A DNA stretch of 64,000 nt, from positions 2,845,081 to 2,909,080 of the forward strand of contig NC_009012.1 in assembly GCF_000015865.1 (NCBI RefSeq), read 5' to 3'. Origin of the DNA: Acetivibrio thermocellus ATCC 27405 (GTDB taxonomy: Bacteria > Bacillota > Clostridia > Acetivibrionales > Acetivibrionaceae). This document shows, piece after piece, positions 34,064 to 43,669 of this stretch; within the stretch, counting starts at the first letter, position 1, and each line of letters opens with the position of its first letter. Below the pieces are notes generated by a model that was given only the letters and a program-made list of their open reading frames with translations, ran no database searches and was not told where the DNA came from. Position numbers and translations under genes: made by a program.

Positions 34064-36715
34064 ATGAGAATTGACAAGCTTGATATAAGGGGATTTGGAA
34101 AGATTCACAATTTAATAATTGAATTTTCAAAAGGATTTAATTTGGTTTACGGTGAAAACGAGGCCGGGAAAACAACGGTTCAATGGTTTATCCGCGGCAT
34201 GCTGTATTCTCTGAAAGGAGGAAAAAACACAAAAGGCGGCGCGATACCTCCTTTGAAAAAATACAGTCCATGGAAAGGAGATTTCTACGGAGGAAGCATT
34301 GTTTATACTCTTGACAGCGGAGCTTCTTTTACCGTGGAAAGAGATTTTAACAATAATACGGTAAAAATCTTTGATTCTTTTTTCAATGACATAAGTGACA
34401 GCTTCAAAAAAAGCAAGGAAAAAGGGCCTTTGTTTGCCGTGGAGCATCTTGGTATAAATGAGGCTTGCTTTGAAAGAACCGTGTTTATTGGCCAGATGGA
34501 TACGAAAGTTGACGCCTCGGGAGGCAGGGAGCTTGTGGACAAGCTTGCCAATATCAGAGAGACAGGCTCGGAGGAAGTTTCCCTTAAAAAGGCAAGGGAG
34601 GCTCTTAAAGATTCTCTTATAAACTATGTCGGAACCGACAGAAGCACGACACGGCCCCTGGATATGGTGAACTTAAAGCTGGCCGAACTTGAGGGAAAGA
34701 AAAAGGAACTTTTTAAGGAAAAGGAAAAAATATTTGAGGCGGAAGAAAAGCTAAGAAAGCTTTCCGAACAGAAGAATCGTTATGAGAAAAAAAGAGAAGT
34801 TTTTAACCTTGCAAGAAAGGTCATTGAACTTAGGAAAAACGTTGAAGAAGTAAAGAAGAAGAAAAGGGAACTTGTCTTGATTATAAAAGAGGCGGAAAAA
34901 TATGAGCAGGAAAGAGAAACTTTAAGTCAGCAGACGGAGCTTTGCAACGGAGTTAAAAAACAGTATGAAGCCTATTCGAAATACGCAAAAGACGACCCGG
35001 GACTTATCAATATTTTATACAATAAGCTGGAAGATGCATTAAAAGAAAAGGAGCGGCTTTGTAAAAAGCAAGAGACATTAATGCAGGAGATTGGGGAAAT
35101 TGAAAGGTCGCTCGAAGAATATAAAGCTTTTCGCAGCTTTGAAGAAGACGTGGACGGCAGGGTGCAAAATCTTTCCGGGAGTATAAAAGAACTTGAACAG
35201 AAAAAAAGGGATGTAAACGTTACAGCATTGGACGAAAGTGTGAAAGCTGCTTCTTACAAATTGGGTTTCATTAAAGTTGGCATTGGTATCTTGGCAATTT
35301 TAACTCTTTTGTCCGGAATCTGTACATCGTTTTTCCGGCAGAAAGCTGTTTTTGCGGTGCTGACTTTTGTCTTTGCACTGTTGACACTGGTATTTGTTTA
35401 TATGGGAAAAGCCGTAAGGGACAATCTTCAAAGACTTGATCACAATAGGAATATTCTTCTTTCAGAAATGCGGGACATAGACAGGGAGCTTTCCGCAAAA
35501 CAAGAGGAAATCCGGCGGATTTTTTCCGTGGCGGGTGTGGAAAATGAGGGTGAGTTTATTAAGAAGAAAACCCTGTACGAAAACAAGGTTCTCCGCCTTG
35601 CCGAATTAAACGGCAGCATGGATGAGCTTGAAAGGGAAATGGATGAGAACCGGATATATATTGAAAAAATTAAGACTTTAATGCTTGACAGACTTGGAAC
35701 GTGCGGTATAATTGCTTTGGAAGAAAATGAAATAAAATCAGAGCATGTAAAAACTTTTAGAGAAGGCCTTGCAAAATACCTGGAAGCAATTGAAAACTTA
35801 AAAAGGCTCAATGAAAAGCGGGAGGATGCTGCCAAATACCTGCAATCTCTTTATGACAGGGCGTCTTCATTGTTTGGTGAGAGCTTTGCCAAAAAAGAAG
35901 ATTTGTTGAGAAGCCTTGACGGGATGGATCTAAAAATAAATGAGCTCTACGAAAAAATTGAGAAATATTCGATGGAAATTCAGAATTCTTACGGCTTTAC
36001 GGATAATTCTCCGGAATATCATGAGCTGATGGAGAAAATTTATGACGCTGAATTTCAAAGTGCTGAAAGTTATATAGAAAATTTACTTTCAGAGCTAAAT
36101 GGCAGGATTGACGAGATTGTGCTTGAGATGAGCAGGGACTGGGCTTTGGTGGAAAGAGGCTGTTTAATTGAAAATGAAATTCAGGAACTTGAAGTAAAGA
36201 CGGCAGAACTTGAAAGGGAGAAAGAACGTCTTCTGGATATTGGCAAAAGTTTAAAGACTGCGCTGGATGTCCTTGAGGAGGCGGCGCTTGAGATAAAAAG
36301 GGAATTTGCACCTTTGCTGAATCAAAAGCTTGGCAGCATAGCAGGTTTTATAACGCAAGGCAAATACAGTGAGGTAAGAGCCGATGACAGTTTCATGATA
36401 AGAGCGTTGGAGCCGGGTACCCGGCGCATTGTGGAGCTGCCTTTTTTAAGCGGCGGCACCGTTGAACAGCTGTACCTTGCATTAAGAATTGCCCTTGCAG
36501 AGACTGTTGAAGACGGCGGCGAAGTTTTACCCCTCATTATGGACGAGGTGTTTGCGCATTATGATGACACAAGGGTGTTTAGTACTTTGAAGATGCTTTT
36601 TGAGCTGTCGAAAGAGCGCCAGATTATATTTTTTACATGCAAGGACAGAGAGATGGAGGCAGCCACAGAGGTTTTCGGCAAAGATTTAAATGTTATAAAA
36701 CTGGGCACTTGTTGA
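34064..36715 (+). CDS. yhaN: YhaN-type SMC/Rad50-like ATPase with a membrane hairpin
   Basis: An 883-residue ABC-type ATPase split by coiled coils. Walker A is YGENEAGKTT near residue 29; the signature LSGGTVEQLYLALRIAL and Walker B LPLIMDEVFAHYD lie near 800-826. Long coiled coils occupy 190-395 and 460-760. Between them residues 405-450 hold two hydrophobic helices (IGILAILTLLSGI and AVLTFVFALLTLVFVY), where Rad50 has a zinc hook; this should tether the arm tip to the membrane, as in other YhaN proteins. AAGGAG precedes ATG. It is 61 bp after yhaO. Confidence 0.88.
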   Translation: MRIDKLDIRGFGKIHNLIIEFSKGFNLVYGENEAGKTTVQWFIRGMLYSLKGGKNTKGGAIPPLKKYSPWKGDFYGGSIVYTLDSGASFTVERDFNNNTVKIFDSFFNDISDSFKKSKEKGPLFAVEHLGINEACFERTVFIGQMDTKVDASGGRELVDKLANIRETGSEEVSLKKAREALKDSLINYVGTDRSTTRPLDMVNLKLAELEGKKKELFKEKEKIFEAEEKLRKLSEQKNRYEKKREVFNLARKVIELRKNVEEVKKKKRELVLIIKEAEKYEQERETLSQQTELCNGVKKQYEAYSKYAKDDPGLINILYNKLEDALKEKERLCKKQETLMQEIGEIERSLEEYKAFRSFEEDVDGRVQNLSGSIKELEQKKRDVNVTALDESVKAASYKLGFIKVGIGILAILTLLSGICTSFFRQKAVFAVLTFVFALLTLVFVYMGKAVRDNLQRLDHNRNILLSEMRDIDRELSAKQEEIRRIFSVAGVENEGEFIKKKTLYENKVLRLAELNGSMDELEREMDENRIYIEKIKTLMLDRLGTCGIIALEENEIKSEHVKTFREGLAKYLEAIENLKRLNEKREDAAKYLQSLYDRASSLFGESFAKKEDLLRSLDGMDLKINELYEKIEKYSMEIQNSYGFTDNSPEYHELMEKIYDAEFQSAESYIENLLSELNGRIDEIVLEMSRDWALVERGCLIENEIQELEVKTAELEREKERLLDIGKSLKTALDVLEEAALEIKREFAPLLNQKLGSIAGFITQGKYSEVRADDSFMIRALEPGTRRIVELPFLSGGTVEQLYLALRIALAETVEDGGEVLPLIMDEVFAHYDDTRVFSTLKMLFELSKERQIIFFTCKDREMEAATEVFGKDLNVIKLGTC

Positions 36716-36775
36716 ACTTTTCGAAAAACGATTATCGGTTTGCATGTTGTTTTTATTTTGGTGATTGGGGGGTTA

Positions 36776-37798
36776 ATGAAAAAGATGTTTTCAAAAAGTG
36801 CAGGAATGAAAAAGATATTGCTGGTTGCGGTGATTTTAGGCATATATGGACTCTTTATGTGCGGTTGCGGAAAAGTGTCCCAAAAAGTGAGCAGCAACAT
36901 ACCCAATGGCAGCAACGGGGCTGAAGAAGATGTTGCAAAGCCGAAAAGCAGTGACGGCAAAAATTTGGATATGGAGAACAAATACAAAAACAAGGCGGTT
37001 GTATTGGAAACAGTGGTTGATATTTTCAGAGAGCCTGATATAAACTCGGAAAGGGTTACCCAGGCGATTTTCAACCAGCCTGTTGAAGTGATTGAGGAAA
37101 AGGGCAGCTGGACAAAAGTGAAAGTTGTGGACGGATATACCGGGTGGCTTAAGTCGAAGTTTATTGACAGGGATTGTACAAGCATTATGGAGGAAAAGTA
37201 TACTGACAGAGCCGTGATTACGGGAAAGACAAAAAAAGTTTATTCCTCCGCGGGAGGAGGAGTGACGCTGAAAGATGTTGTAATGGGAACTGAGCTTTTT
37301 ATAAAGGAAAAAAAGGACCGTTATTACGAGGTTGCTCTGCCCGGAGGAATTACGGGATGGATTGATACAAAAGATACAATAAAAGTTCCGTCGGGAAGTC
37401 CGATACCGAAGACATCCGCACAGGATTTTGTGGCTACTGTGAGTAAATTCACAGGTACGCCGTACCTGTGGGGAGGAGTCAGCAGCTGGGAAGGTGTTGA
37501 CTGTTCGGGGCTTGTGTATATTTGCAGCAGAATAAACGGAGTGGACCTGCCCAGGGATGCCGACATGCAGTTTGAATTTATAAAAACCGGGGTTGGAAGC
37601 GTGGAAGAATTAAAAGCCGGGGACTTCCTCTTTTTCAGCTCCAGTGAAGAGCTTAAAGATGTATCCCATGTAGGGGTTTATGTCGGAGACGGCAAGTTCA
37701 TACAAGCGGCAAAATCAAAGGGAATGGTTGTTGAAACCGGGCTTGATACGGAATATTACCTTAAAAGGTTAAAAGGCATTAAAAGAATATTTGAATAA
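36776..37798 (+). CDS. SH3-domain NlpC/P60 peptidoglycan endopeptidase, lipoprotein
   Basis: A 340-residue exported protein. The N-terminus has a signal with a lipobox-like end (GLFMCGCGK), so it is probably lipid-anchored. Two bacterial SH3 domains follow (about 65-125 and 130-190). The NlpC/P60 catalytic domain covers about 205-340: the Cys is in GVDCSGLVY and the His in SHVGVYVGDG. It cleaves stem peptides in the wall. A longer upstream frame is rejected because GGGGGG lies just before ATG 36776. Its 3' end overlaps the convergent glycosyltransferase gene by 30 bp. Confidence 0.88.
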   Translation: MKKMFSKSAGMKKILLVAVILGIYGLFMCGCGKVSQKVSSNIPNGSNGAEEDVAKPKSSDGKNLDMENKYKNKAVVLETVVDIFREPDINSERVTQAIFNQPVEVIEEKGSWTKVKVVDGYTGWLKSKFIDRDCTSIMEEKYTDRAVITGKTKKVYSSAGGGVTLKDVVMGTELFIKEKKDRYYEVALPGGITGWIDTKDTIKVPSGSPIPKTSAQDFVATVSKFTGTPYLWGGVSSWEGVDCSGLVYICSRINGVDLPRDADMQFEFIKTGVGSVEELKAGDFLFFSSSEELKDVSHVGVYVGDGKFIQAAKSKGMVVETGLDTEYYLKRLKGIKRIFE

Positions 37799-38920
37799 CC
37801 CTTTTTCGTTGTCATTTACCAGTTTTTCAATGAGACTTAGAATATTGCGGCCGGAATCGGGATTGGCGAGATTTCCGGCTATTTCTTTCATTTGTTTGTA
37901 CCTTAGTTTGTTGTCATAGACCTGGCACAAAACACTGTCGATTTTTGTATTTTTATATATCCGTACCGCGGTGCCGCTGTTTACAAGGAACTGTTCATTT
38001 CTTTCCTCCTGACCGGGAATTGGAGATATTATAAGTGCGGGAAGCCTTTTTACCAAAGCTTCGGATATTGTCATTGCTCCCGGTTTGGTGACAATAAAGT
38101 CTGATGCGTCCATGAGCATGGGAATACTGTCTGTATAACCGAAAATTTTGACCGGCATGGGAAAAGAAGCCGCCAGACTGTCAAGCCTTTTTTTTAAGGC
38201 TGTGTTCTTGCCCGCAACGGCAATAATTTGGATGTCCCTTTTGCATTTTGCAAAGGATTTGAAGGTATTTTCAATATCACCAATTCCGAGGCTTCCACCC
38301 ATTAAAAGCACAGTCAGGGTGTTTTCCAGCGACAGTTCTTTTCTTGCCTGTTCCTTGGGTATGCTCTTCAAAAACTCCGGTGCCACGGGAAGTCCATAAG
38401 TAAATATTCGGTCTTCGGAAATCCCGCATTCAATCATGTCTCTTTTTATATAGTCATGGGCAACAATATAGGCCTCAATATTATTTTGAAACCAGAAAGG
38501 GTGATTTACAAAATCAGTTACAATTGCTATTGACGGCACATCGAGGTTGTAATGTTTTTTCAGGTGTGCAATCATTTGCAGGGGAAAAGGATGAGTGCAC
38601 ACTATAATTGAGGGTTTGAAGCTTTGTATCAGTCTATGAATTTTGGGAGTCAAAAGATTGCTAAAACCCCTGCTCATTCTGTCTATGTTTTTTATATGTT
38701 CGGACATTCTGTAAAGCCCACCGTAAATTTCGGGTACATATTTGACAATATTAAGATATCCGTCTACGACGACGGTGTGAATCAAAGGATTTATGTATTT
38801 GAAAGTATCCACTATCAAAGTTTTGGATTTGGGGTACTTTTGCACGACGAACTTTTGCAAAGCTTCGGCCGCCCTGATGTGCCCCGACCCCAGTGAAATT
38901 GACAAAAACAGAACATTCAT
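37769..38920 (-). CDS. MGDG-synthase-like / diacylglycerol glucosyltransferase family protein
   Basis: A 383-residue GT28-family enzyme of the UgtP/MGDG-synthase group. The N-terminal acceptor domain begins with SISLGSGHIRAAEAL; the C-terminal donor domain has LLMGGSLGIGD and KPGAMTISEAL, which bind the UDP-sugar. Members build glucosyl-diacylglycerol for membranes and lipoteichoic acid anchors. GAGGTGA precedes ATG 38920. The 3' end overlaps the NlpC/P60 gene on the other strand. Confidence 0.88.
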   Translation of the reverse strand: MNVLFLSISLGSGHIRAAEALQKFVVQKYPKSKTLIVDTFKYINPLIHTVVVDGYLNIVKYVPEIYGGLYRMSEHIKNIDRMSRGFSNLLTPKIHRLIQSFKPSIIVCTHPFPLQMIAHLKKHYNLDVPSIAIVTDFVNHPFWFQNNIEAYIVAHDYIKRDMIECGISEDRIFTYGLPVAPEFLKSIPKEQARKELSLENTLTVLLMGGSLGIGDIENTFKSFAKCKRDIQIIAVAGKNTALKKRLDSLAASFPMPVKIFGYTDSIPMLMDASDFIVTKPGAMTISEALVKRLPALIISPIPGQEERNEQFLVNSGTAVRIYKNTKIDSVLCQVYDNKLRYKQMKEIAGNLANPDSGRNILSLIEKLVNDNEKGLFKYSFNAF

Positions 38921-39150
38921 TTGTTCACCTCATAGAGTAAAGTTATTTTGCAAAGCACATATTGTGTTTTCTGTAATTCTTTTCTTAAGGTTATTATCTG
39001 GGAATTTGCCTGATGTTATACGTGATTTTGGTGAATTTACGAATATTTTTTGCAACAGAACAAAAAATATCTTTGAATGTATGGCAATGTTTTATGTGAT
39101 GTTGCACACTTTGCAACTTCAAGGTAATGTTTTGGCTGAAGGAGGAGTGG

Positions 39151-39852
39151 GTGTTTTTGAAGACATTTTGGAGAATACTTATTCTTGCCGTTATATTTTT
39201 CATTGGCATACCGCTGTTTTTAAATGGCAGGTTCTTTATTGTACCAATTACCGAAAGACTTGCTCCCAACATGCAGAACGAGGATGTAGTGAGACTGCAG
39301 CAAAGGCTTAAGAACTGGGAATATTATGACGGCAAAATAACCGGAGTGTATGATTTTAAAACATATTTGGCAGTAAGGGATTTTCAGAAAACATATAATT
39401 TGCCCGTAACCGGTATTGCAGGGGAAGAAACTTTGGCTGCGATGGGACTTACCACTCTTTCCCGGTGGAGTGAGGTCCGGGCACAATCAAGCCGGATAAG
39501 TGATGAACAGCTTTTGGCAAGGGCGATTAACGGGGAAGCCAGAGGAGAACCCTACGAGGGACAGGTGGCTGTAGGTGCGGTTATTTTGAACAGGACAAGG
39601 GACCCCAGATTTCCCAAAACCATTGCAGGGGTTATATACCAGCCGGGAGCGTTTACGGCAGTTTCGGACGGTCAGATAAATGTACCTATTGACCCCAATT
39701 CAACTGTTGTGAAAGCTGCAAGAGACGCTTTGAACGGTTGGGATCCCACCAATGGATGCATATACTATTGGAATCCGGCAACTGCAACCAGCAAATGGAT
39801 ATGGAGCAGAAAGATAGTTACAAAAATCGGAAAGCATTATTTTGGAATATGA
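39151..39852 (+). CDS. sleB: Spore cortex-lytic enzyme SleB
   Basis: A 233-residue lytic transglycosylase that opens muramic-delta-lactam cortex during germination. Order: an N-terminal signal/anchor (about 5-25), PG_binding_1 (about 40-95, NWEYYDGKITGVYDFKTYLA) and a hydrolase-2 catalytic domain (about 115-233) with the catalytic Glu in AINGEARGEP. The start is a GTG at 39151, or TTG 39157, behind AAGGAGG. ypeB follows after 43 bp, the usual partner. Confidence 0.92.
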   Translation: MFLKTFWRILILAVIFFIGIPLFLNGRFFIVPITERLAPNMQNEDVVRLQQRLKNWEYYDGKITGVYDFKTYLAVRDFQKTYNLPVTGIAGEETLAAMGLTTLSRWSEVRAQSSRISDEQLLARAINGEARGEPYEGQVAVGAVILNRTRDPRFPKTIAGVIYQPGAFTAVSDGQINVPIDPNSTVVKAARDALNGWDPTNGCIYYWNPATATSKWIWSRKIVTKIGKHYFGI

Positions 39853-39895
39853 TTGGGAAACTGATTTTCAGTATATAAACAGGAGGTGCGTACTT

Positions 39896-41290
39896 TTGAG
39901 TATAAGAGAGAAACTGTTGGATTTTAAAAGAAGATTGTCGGACAGGAAAATGTACAGTATTGTGGTTGTAGCAATTTCCGCTGTGGCTTTGTGGGGATTC
40001 TACCAATACAAGCATGCGGCAGATTTACGACAGGAACTGGATAACCAATATAACCGGGCTTTTTATGAAATGGTTGGATATGTGAACAATGTCGAAGTAT
40101 TGCTGTTGAAATCTCTTATATGCAACAGTCCGGAAAAGACGGCCCAGACCATGCAGGAAGCATGGAGACAGTCAAATCTTGCCCAAAGCAATTTGGGACA
40201 GCTGCCCATAACTCCGGAGGTGCTGTCCAATACATCGAAATTCCTCACACAGGTGGGAGATTTGGCTTATTCCATAAACAATCAGAACATGTCAGGAAAA
40301 GGTTTGACTGAGGAGCAGTATAAACTTATAGAGCAGCTCCACGGTTTTGCCGTAACATTGGGGCAAAGCTTGAATGACCTTCAGAATCAGCTTTCGGCAG
40401 GAAGAATAAAATGGGGAGAACTTGCCAATAAAGGAACTCCGTTGTTTCAAAAAACATCCCAGAACATGCAGCTGCAACAGTTTGAGAACATAGACAAGAC
40501 TTTCCAGGATTATCCTACTTTGATTTATGACGGTCCTTTTTCGGACCACATGACTATGACCGAGCCTAAAGGACTTACGGGAAATGAGATGAATCCGGAA
40601 GAAGCAAAACAGAGGGTTGTGGATTTCTTCGGCAAAGATAAAGTGAGTGCGGTGGAGGATATCGGAAGAAACGACGCGACAACTATAAAGACCTATAGCT
40701 ACAGGGTTAAGTTTAACAATGTACCTGAGGAACAGACCGCAACCGTGGATGTGACTCAAAAGGGTGGTCATGTTTTATGGATGCTTTACAACAGACCCAT
40801 TGGAGCGGAAGAAAACATAAACATTGACCAGGCAAAGGAATTGGGAAAGAAGTTTTTAGAAGAGCATGGATATAAAAACATGGTTGACACCTATTATCTG
40901 AAAGAGGACAATACGGCGATTATCAATTATGCTTACAAACAAGGGGATGTTGTTGTATATCCCGACCTTATAAAAGTAAAAATCGCACTGGATAACGGTG
41001 AAGTAATAGGCTTTGAGAGCAAGGGTTATCTTTCCAATCACACGGAAAGAAATATTCCGGCTCCAAAACTTACTTTGGAGGAGGCCCGTTCCAAAATTTC
41101 ATCGAGGATGCAGGTTTTAAGCTCAGGCCTTGCTATAATACCCACGGACTACAAGACGGAATTGTTCACTTATGAGTTTAAGGGGAAACTTAATGATAAG
41201 GATTTTCTTGTCTACATCAACGCCGAAACCGGTAAAGAGGAGAATATCCTTATGATAATTGACACGCCGAACGGAGTACTGACAATGTAA
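39896..41290 (+). CDS. ypeB: Germination protein YpeB
   Basis: A 464-residue partner of SleB; each stabilises the other in the spore. Residues 20-36 form the N-terminal membrane anchor, 40-200 are helical, and PepSY-type modules fill about 210-460. The start is TTG 39896, exactly 7 nt after AGGAGGTG; no ATG suits. The gene ends in a hairpin that overlaps its stop. Confidence 0.93.
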   Translation: MSIREKLLDFKRRLSDRKMYSIVVVAISAVALWGFYQYKHAADLRQELDNQYNRAFYEMVGYVNNVEVLLLKSLICNSPEKTAQTMQEAWRQSNLAQSNLGQLPITPEVLSNTSKFLTQVGDLAYSINNQNMSGKGLTEEQYKLIEQLHGFAVTLGQSLNDLQNQLSAGRIKWGELANKGTPLFQKTSQNMQLQQFENIDKTFQDYPTLIYDGPFSDHMTMTEPKGLTGNEMNPEEAKQRVVDFFGKDKVSAVEDIGRNDATTIKTYSYRVKFNNVPEEQTATVDVTQKGGHVLWMLYNRPIGAEENINIDQAKELGKKFLEEHGYKNMVDTYYLKEDNTAIINYAYKQGDVVVYPDLIKVKIALDNGEVIGFESKGYLSNHTERNIPAPKLTLEEARSKISSRMQVLSSGLAIIPTDYKTELFTYEFKGKLNDKDFLVYINAETGKEENILMIIDTPNGVLTM

Positions 41291-41323
41291 ATCGGGCAAG
41301 CAAAATTGCCCGATTATTTGTTT
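41290..41323 (+). terminator. Terminator of sleB-ypeB
   Basis: AATCGGGCAA / TTGCCCGATT (10 bp, 6-nt loop) starts at the stop codon and is followed by ATTTGTTTT. Confidence 0.8.
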
Positions 41324-41453
41324 TACTTCTGTAAAGTGAAAAGAAAGAGGAAAAAGTTATGTATTGGTAATCTTTAATAATTGTTTGAAATAGTCTATAA
41401 TAAATACATGGTACCTTTTAAGCTTTGCATTTATTGATGAAGGGGGAAAAACC

Positions 41454-42542
41454 GTGGAAGAGTTTTCAATGGAACAAAGTGATTTTGACATACAAAAAGA
41501 GGAAGACCGGAATAAGAATACCAAAATGCCACGCATAATTCAGGTTGGAGCTTTGTATTCTCTTGCGGTAATACTTATGGTGTTTGTATCCACAAGACTG
41601 CAAACAGCATTGGGGTTCAATCTCGGAGGGGCTCTTTCGGAAGTTCTTCTTATAATGCTGCCTCCGTTGCTTTTTTTGATATTGTTCAAGTTTGATGTAA
41701 AAAAGGTGCTGAGAATAAATAAAACAGGCTTTATGAATTTCTTTCTGACCTTTTGGATCATGTTTTTTTCCATACCTGTAGTGGGACTTTTTAATATTTT
41801 GAACATGCTTTTGGTTAAGCTTTTGTTTGGTACTGTGGAAATTACCCAGTATCCTGTTGGAAGTGATGCCAAAGGGTTTCTTGTCAGCATTCTGGTTATA
41901 GGTGCTTCTGCCGGAATATGTGAGGAACTTTTGTTCAGAGGGGTAATCCAAAGGGGATTGGAGAGACTTGGAGCAGTTAAATCCATTCTTATAACGGCGT
42001 TTCTTTTTGGACTTATTCATTTTGATTTTCAGAGGCTTTTTGGAACTTTTCTCCTGGGGGCGTTGATAGGTTTTCTGGTATACAGAAGCAATTCCCTGCT
42101 TGTTGGAATGTTTGCCCATTTCACCAACAATTCCATAGCTGTGGCGGCACTTTTTTTGTCAATGAAAATGACCGAGTACGCAGAGAAAATGGGCATTTCC
42201 AATGTATCTGAAATGAACACGTCCGGTGCGGCGGATGTGTTTGGTGAGCTTCAAAAGCTTCCTGCTCCCCAGCTTCTTGCAGTAATAATCTTTTATTTGT
42301 TCATGTTTGTTTTTATGGCAGTAGTTTTTGGGGTTCTTCTTTATGCTTTTATTAAAAATACGGCAAAAGATGTTGGGAAAATAAATGAGGATAAATCGAA
42401 GATTAAGGCAGTGGATTTTATTTCCTTTGTGCCGGGAATTCTCATAGTGATTTTGATATATGTCTACAACGGTTTGTCAATGTCAGGTTCTGCCGCTGCC
42501 GAATCTATGACGGAATTTTTTAAAGCCATAGGTATAGGTTGA
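41454..42542 (+). CDS. CPBP-family intramembrane metalloprotease
   Basis: A 362-residue protein with about eight hydrophobic helices. CPBP (Abi/Rce1-like) motifs are visible: EELLFRGVIQRGLERLG (EExxxR, near 150), FGLIHFDFQ (FxxxH) and MFAHFTNNS (HxxxN). Rce1-like members are membrane proteases; the substrate here is unknown, and the family is also linked with bacteriocin immunity. GTG 41454 follows AAGGGGG. A TATAAT at 41396-41401 lies upstream with a weak -35. Confidence 0.86.
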   Translation: MEEFSMEQSDFDIQKEEDRNKNTKMPRIIQVGALYSLAVILMVFVSTRLQTALGFNLGGALSEVLLIMLPPLLFLILFKFDVKKVLRINKTGFMNFFLTFWIMFFSIPVVGLFNILNMLLVKLLFGTVEITQYPVGSDAKGFLVSILVIGASAGICEELLFRGVIQRGLERLGAVKSILITAFLFGLIHFDFQRLFGTFLLGALIGFLVYRSNSLLVGMFAHFTNNSIAVAALFLSMKMTEYAEKMGISNVSEMNTSGAADVFGELQKLPAPQLLAVIIFYLFMFVFMAVVFGVLLYAFIKNTAKDVGKINEDKSKIKAVDFISFVPGILIVILIYVYNGLSMSGSAAAESMTEFFKAIGIG

Positions 42543-42593
42543 AAAGCACCAGGAAAGGCATGCCATGCTGCCTCATTACGTGTTGCCGAACCG

Positions 42594-43637
42594 TTATGCC
42601 TTATCTGAAACGTGCTGTGCGGTTTTTTTCAGTACCCGGATGTCGTTTCCCGCAAACCTGAACAGGTCAAATCCTCCTATAATTCTTGACACAATTCTTT
42701 CGTCATAATATTCACTGAGCAGATTGATTCCAAGGTTGGTGGCTATAATGGTTTTGCAGGGAGTGGACAAGTTTCTTTCCTGCCGGGTGTTCAGAATGTT
42801 TAAAAGTTCTGCATATCTTGTTGCCGTTGGAGATTCGGTCCCAAGGTCGTCTATAATAAGGAGTTCAACATTAAAAATGTCGGAATAGGCGGTGTCTTCA
42901 AATTCACCGTCTTTTAGTGCCGACAGCCTGTAATCATTAATGACCTTGAACAGAGACTGGGCTGTCTGGTACAATACGGTTCTTCCTCTTTTAAGAAGCT
43001 CTGAAGCTATGCAGTTTATCATAAAGGTTTTGCCAACCCCTGTGGGTCCACTGAAAAAAAGGTTCTTGTCCTGTGGATTGTCAATGTTTTCGATAAACGC
43101 CAATGCCCGCTCCCGTATTTTTAAAATATTCTGTCTTGGTGAGATTTTGATTCCGTACTTTTTCTCGTCAATTTCATCAGGATAAAAGTTCACATTAAAA
43201 GTGGAAAAATTCTCCACATCCAGAACCTTTATATTTGACTGCTTAAAAAGATGGTTGATATATTGCTGGCGGTAGCAGGAGCATTTTTCCGTGCCAGTCG
43301 GTGTTTCCACAAAACCTGTGTCTTTGCATTGCTTGCATTGGAATTCAGGTTCAAGATAGTCTTCAGGGTAAGAATGCTTTATCAAAAGTTCCTTTTTTTC
43401 CTGATTAAGTCTTTCAATTTTTGCCAAAAGCTCTTTTATTGCTTTGTCCGAAGGTTCGATGCCTAAAAGTATGGCTTTGTTGTATTTTACCCCTGCAAGC
43501 CGTATTTCATTGTCTATTTCCTCAATTCGGGGTATCTTTTTGTAAACCTCTTCCCTTTTCAATAATTGCCTGTAAGAGGCTGCCTGCTGTCTCGATTCGT
43601 ATTCATTTATTATTATGCGGTGAATATCCCTGCTCAT
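42594..43637 (-). CDS. dnaC: DnaC/DnaI-type helicase loader ATPase
   Basis: A 347-residue AAA+ protein that loads the replicative DnaB-type helicase at oriC or during restart. The N-terminal half is coiled coil and ends in a zinc-finger-like CKQCKDTG...CSC motif near 100-120. The ATPase domain has Walker A SGPTGVGKT near 196, Walker B LLIIDDLGTE and sensor IIATNLG. It follows the dnaD-domain gene by 32 bp; the two form a helicase-loading operon. AAGGAGG precedes ATG. Confidence 0.9.
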   Translation of the reverse strand: MSRDIHRIIINEYESRQQAASYRQLLKREEVYKKIPRIEEIDNEIRLAGVKYNKAILLGIEPSDKAIKELLAKIERLNQEKKELLIKHSYPEDYLEPEFQCKQCKDTGFVETPTGTEKCSCYRQQYINHLFKQSNIKVLDVENFSTFNVNFYPDEIDEKKYGIKISPRQNILKIRERALAFIENIDNPQDKNLFFSGPTGVGKTFMINCIASELLKRGRTVLYQTAQSLFKVINDYRLSALKDGEFEDTAYSDIFNVELLIIDDLGTESPTATRYAELLNILNTRQERNLSTPCKTIIATNLGINLLSEYYDERIVSRIIGGFDLFRFAGNDIRVLKKTAQHVSDKA

Positions 43638-43669
43638 GCTGCCTCCTTGTTTCCCATTACATGTAAGGT

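Noticed and set aside
41466-42119. 217-codon antisense frame inside the CPBP gene
   Set aside because: Lysine/serine-rich shadow of the membrane-protein codons on the other strand.
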